In this document: piece by piece, positions 6,311 to 8,694 of the stretch
Numbering within the stretch: position 1 is the stretch's first letter
Layout: each line of letters begins with the position of its first letter
Assembly: GCA_027625215.1 (NCBI GenBank)
Contig: JAQBWJ010000051.1
Coordinates: forward strand, 1 to 8,694
Direction: 5' to 3'
DNA: 8,694 bases
From: Candidatus Poribacteria bacterium
Lineage (GTDB): Bacteria > Poribacteria > WGA-4E > GCA-2687025
Position numbers and translations under genes: made by a program
The notes under the pieces: generated by a model
Databases searched by the model: none
Told to the model about the DNA's origin: nothing
The model's input: only the letters and a program-made list of their open reading frames with translations

Positions 6311-8383
6311 TTACTCGTCCTCTCCCCGTAGTTCCGCGACGACCTTTTCTTGTTGGTCGCGCGGCATCTCTTCGTAGTGGGAGAGTTGCATCGTGAAGGA
6401 GCCGCGCGCGCTCGTCATCGACTTGAGGTCGGTCTGATATCGGTCGAGTTCGGCGAGCGGCACTTGGGCTTTGATGACCTGTCGTCTGCCGATTTGGTCC
6501 ATCCCCATGACCCGCCCGCGCCGCGAGTTCATGTCGCCGATGATGTCGCCCATCGTCTCGTCCGGGCAGAGGATTTCGACGCTCATGATCGGTTCGAGCA
6601 GGACGACGCCCGCCTGTTCCAACGCCGAGCGAAACGCGCCTCGCCCCGCCGTTTGGAAGGCGATGTCTTTCGAGTCGACCGGATGCGTTTTGCCGTCTAC
6701 CAGCGTGACACGCACATCCACAATCGGGAACCCGATGAGCGTGCCGTCTTTCAGCATCTGCTGGATGCCTTTGTCGACGCTTGGGCGGTATTGCTGGTCA
6801 ATCGCGCCGCCGAAGATTTTGTCGACGAACTCGTACCCCGCGCCGCGCGGGGTCGGTTCCACGTCGATCACGACGCGCGCGTACTGACCCGATCCGCCCG
6901 ACTGCTTCTTGTGGGTGTAGTCGACGCCCTTGACGCCGCGCGAGATCGTTTCGCGGTACGCGATCTTCGGCGATTGCGTTCGCGCCGAAGCGTTGTACTT
7001 CCGTTTCGCGCGGGCAAGCATCACGCTGATGTGTTGTTCGCCGAAACCGGAGATGATCGTCTCGTGGGTCGATGAGTCGCGTTCCACGATGAACGTGGGG
7101 TCTTCCTCGTGGAGTCGCGTCAACGCGACGCTCAACTTGTCGTCGTCGCCGTCCGTTGCCGGATAGACGGCGAGGCGGACGTTCGAACGCGAGAACTGTA
7201 CCGGAGCGATGACAACCTTCTTGTCGGCGCGGGTGAGCGTGTCGTTCGTCTTTGTTTCTTCCAACTTGGCGACGGAACCGATATCTCCCGCGACGATGGC
7301 GGTCGCTTCCAACGACTGCTTGCCGTGCTGCATCGCCACTTTTGCGATGCGCTCCGTCTCGCCAGTGCGCGCGTTGACGACCGTTTCCGGCTTCAACGTG
7401 CCGGAATAGACGCGAATCAGGCTGACACGACCCGCGAACGGATCGTACACCGTCTTGAAGACGAACGCGGCGAGCGGCCCCGATGGGTCGGCGGTGAGTT
7501 CAATCGCTTGCCCGTTCACGGTCGCTTCGATGGGGTGATCGGTGGGCGACGGCATACAGTGCGCGAGGAAGTCGAGGACGCCGTTCGCGCCGACGCCCGT
7601 TTCGGCGGCGCAGCAGAGCGCGGGGACGAATCGCCCTTCCGCGATGGAGGCGCGGAGACCGCGATACAACTCGTCCTGAGTCAGTTCGCCCTCATCGAAG
7701 TACTTTTCCATCAGCGACTCTTCGCCCTCAGCGGCGGCTTCGACCAGCGCTTCGCGGGCTTCTTCGGCGAGTCCGGCGATGTCGTCGGGGATGTCGGTCT
7801 CCTCGTAGGTCTTGCCGTCGGCGGCGTAGACCCACGCCCTCATCGAAAACACATCCACGATGCCCTTGAACGATGCGCCCGCGCCGATGGGGATGTGGAT
7901 TTTGACAGGCGTTTCGCCGATGACCTCCTCGATACTGGTCAAGGCTTTTTCGTAGTCCGCGCCGTCGAGGTCGAGTTTGTTGATGACGACCGCTCGCGGC
8001 AGGTTCACCTTGCGAACGGCGTCCCACACTTTCTCGGTGCCGCCTTCGACGCCGCTCTCGCCGTCCACTAGAATCAACGCGGAGTCGGCGACCCTCAAGG
8101 CGCATTCGAGCTCCCCGTAGAAATCTTCATAACCCGGCGTGTCGAGCAGGTTGATCTTGTAACCTTCCCACTCGGCGATGATCGGGGTGACGGCGAGGGT
8201 CGTTTTGCGCTCGATTTCGTCGGGGTCGAAGTCGGAGACGGTCGTCCCGGCTTGGACGCTGCCGATGCGGTCGAGTCCGCCGGAGGTGTACAGCAACGCC
8301 TCGATCAACTTCGTCTTGCCCGTGTTCGCGTGGGCAACGACAGCGACATTGCGGATCGCATCGGTGGTGTACTGCTTCGGCAT
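6311..8383 (-). CDS. fusA: Elongation factor G-like translation GTPase (EF-G2 type)
   Basis: The 690-aa protein is full length for the family and co-linear with EF-G domains I-V. EF-G drives tRNA-mRNA translocation and, with ribosome recycling factor, ribosome splitting; EF-G2-type paralogues are less well understood. G1 is AHANTGKT (17-24), the switch I region is EIERKTTLAVT (56-66), G3 is DTPGY (81-85), G4 is NKLD (135-138) and a G5-like AAETG follows near 259-263. Domain IV carries KQSGGSGQYA (493-502), and domain V includes GDMNSRRGRVMGM (616-628). Compared with classical EF-G, Ala-Asn-Thr replaces Ile-Asp-Ala in the P-loop, Lys-Thr replaces Gly-Ile in switch I, and Tyr85 replaces the catalytic His after DTPG. 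This points to the EF-G-like/EF-G2 subfamily rather than the main EF-G. The start at 8383 has a perfect AGGAGG 9 nt upstream. No ribosomal protein or EF-Tu gene is next to it. Confidence 0.92.
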   Translation of the reverse strand: MPKQYTTDAIRNVAVVAHANTGKTKLIEALLYTSGGLDRIGSVQAGTTVSDFDPDEIERKTTLAVTPIIAEWEGYKINLLDTPGYEDFYGELECALRVADSALILVDGESGVEGGTEKVWDAVRKVNLPRAVVINKLDLDGADYEKALTSIEEVIGETPVKIHIPIGAGASFKGIVDVFSMRAWVYAADGKTYEETDIPDDIAGLAEEAREALVEAAAEGEESLMEKYFDEGELTQDELYRGLRASIAEGRFVPALCCAAETGVGANGVLDFLAHCMPSPTDHPIEATVNGQAIELTADPSGPLAAFVFKTVYDPFAGRVSLIRVYSGTLKPETVVNARTGETERIAKVAMQHGKQSLEATAIVAGDIGSVAKLEETKTNDTLTRADKKVVIAPVQFSRSNVRLAVYPATDGDDDKLSVALTRLHEEDPTFIVERDSSTHETIISGFGEQHISVMLARAKRKYNASARTQSPKIAYRETISRGVKGVDYTHKKQSGGSGQYARVVIDVEPTPRGAGYEFVDKIFGGAIDQQYRPSVDKGIQQMLKDGTLIGFPIVDVRVTLVDGKTHPVDSKDIAFQTAGRGAFRSALEQAGVVLLEPIMSVEILCPDETMGDIIGDMNSRRGRVMGMDQIGRRQVIKAQVPLAELDRYQTDLKSMTSARGSFTMQLSHYEEMPRDQQEKVVAELRGEDE

Positions 8384-8392
8384 ACGGGGGAG

Positions 8393-8398
8393 CCTCCT
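8393..8398 (-). promoter_or_regulatory. Perfect Shine-Dalgarno sequence of the EF-G-like gene
   Basis: On the minus strand the six bases read AGGAGG, nine bases before the ATG at 8383. It is the strongest ribosome binding site in the window and fixes the start codon. Confidence 0.85.
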
Positions 8399-8486
8399 AC
8401 TCCAACGACAATGGGCGTGTTGGTGGTCAAGGGCGGCGAGCCCTTTTCCACATAGGTTTTTCGGGGCGAGATCGTCGAACGAGCGG

Positions 8487-8516
8487 AGTGTAAGGCATTT
8501 GTGTTGATGGTGTCAA
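8487..8516 (-). promoter_or_regulatory. Sigma70-type promoter for the EF-G-like gene
   Basis: On the minus strand a perfect TTGACA -35 box (8511-8516) is followed after 18 bp by TACACT (8487-8492), which matches four of six consensus -10 bases. Transcription would start near 8480, giving a leader of roughly 97 nt. That leader contains a 6-bp hairpin (AAGGGC/GCCCTT, 8429-8445). Confidence 0.6.
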
Positions 8517-8568
8517 ACGGCGCAAGGGCGCGGGATCACGGCTGTTTCGACGGGAGATGAACGTACGT

Positions 8569-8579
8569 CCGATCATCGG
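8569..8579. promoter_or_regulatory. Palindrome next to the plus-strand -35 box, possible operator
   Basis: CCGAT-C-ATCGG is perfectly symmetric and ends 4 bp before the -35 box at 8584; the palindrome ACGTACGT directly precedes it. The position between divergent promoters is typical of a regulator binding site. An 11-bp palindrome can also occur by chance, so this is tentative. Confidence 0.35.
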
Positions 8580-8583
8580 CGTC

Positions 8584-8613
8584 TTGACTCACCCGTCCGA
8601 CGGCGCGTATGCT
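8584..8613 (+). promoter_or_regulatory. Sigma70-type promoter for the right-edge gene
   Basis: TTGACT (8584-8589, five of six -35 bases) is followed after 18 bp by TATGCT (8608-8613, four of six -10 bases). The predicted start near 8620 would leave a leader of about 45 nt before the ATG at 8666. Confidence 0.55.
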
Positions 8614-8665
8614 CCCCAATCGGAAGATCGACGAGTTCCGTCCACGACTTCGGGAGCGACGACTC

Positions 8666-8694
8666 ATGGCATTTCAGTTCTCGGAATCGCACAT
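8666..8694 (+). CDS. Probable start of a plus-strand gene, cut by the window end
   Basis: An ATG at 8666 opens MAFQFSESH and runs off the window. It is preceded by GGGAG at 8652-8656, nine bases upstream, and by a plausible promoter at 8584-8613, which together support a real start. Nine residues are too few to name a family. Confidence 0.45.

Larger units (their letters stand above)
8384..8665. other. Divergent intergenic region
   Basis: About 280 bp separate the EF-G-like gene from the plus-strand start at 8666. The region holds the two divergent promoters, a small hairpin at 8429-8445, a perfect 8-bp palindrome ACGTACGT (8561-8568) and a perfect 11-bp palindrome CCGATCATCGG (8569-8579). 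No credible coding sequence is seen inside it. Confidence 0.65.

Noticed and set aside
7109..8071. A 320-codon plus-strand frame opposite the EF-G-like gene
   Set aside because: Its Arg/Asp/Val-rich composition mirrors the EF-G codons, and no ribosome binding site or domain is seen.
8429..8447. Hairpin followed by TTTT read as a plus-strand terminator
   Set aside because: No plus-strand gene lies upstream of it, the stem is only 6 bp and the T run is four bases; it is better treated as part of the EF-G leader.
1..8694. CRISPR array, tRNA, rRNA, insertion sequence or prophage genes
   Set aside because: No regularly spaced repeats, cloverleaf, transposase motifs or terminal inverted repeats were seen on either strand.

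Overview
The window is a GC-rich (about 60 %), densely coded bacterial segment. Seven of the nine recognisable genes lie on the minus strand. Three things suggest an uncultivated diderm lineage: an SppA peptidase that carries an outer-membrane-type beta-barrel domain, an EF-G-like translation GTPase, and a PhyH dioxygenase paired with a BNR-repeat protein. My guess is the Poribacteria, Latescibacterota or Armatimonadota neighbourhood. That rests on gene content and memory only and is weak. I see no CRISPR array, tRNA, rRNA, insertion sequence or phage gene.

Left edge (1-553): the 3' end of a nitrilase-superfamily gene on the plus strand converges with, and overlaps by 47 bp, a small minus-strand gene for a 78-aa charged helical protein. 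The next gene upstream on the minus strand is a PhyH-family Fe(II)/2-oxoglutarate dioxygenase (585-1472).

Centre (317-6012, minus strand): six genes follow each other closely and could form one operon. In transcription order they are an FtsB/DivIC-like septum protein, SppA, protein-L-isoaspartate methyltransferase (pcm), a BNR/sialidase-like protein, the PhyH dioxygenase and the small protein. Two junctions are 4-bp ATGA overlaps (ftsB-like/sppA and BNR/phyH); the other gaps are 22-32 bp. The first three genes form a housekeeping envelope and protein-maintenance block. The BNR and PhyH genes look like a metabolic pair placed behind it.

Right (6311-8383, minus strand): an EF-G-like factor of the EF-G2 type, with a perfect AGGAGG ribosome binding site and a good sigma70-type promoter. 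A hairpin terminator separates it from the FtsB-like gene. The 298-bp gap there also holds a cluster of direct and inverted repeats. The last 280 bp contain divergent promoters, a perfect 11-bp palindrome between them, and the probable start of a plus-strand gene cut off by the window end.

I found no clearly new multi-gene defence or mobile system. The most notable items are the beta-barrel/SppA fusion, the EF-G-like protein with Tyr in place of the usual catalytic His after DTPG, the translationally coupled BNR-PhyH pair, and the structured repeat cluster upstream of the FtsB-like gene.
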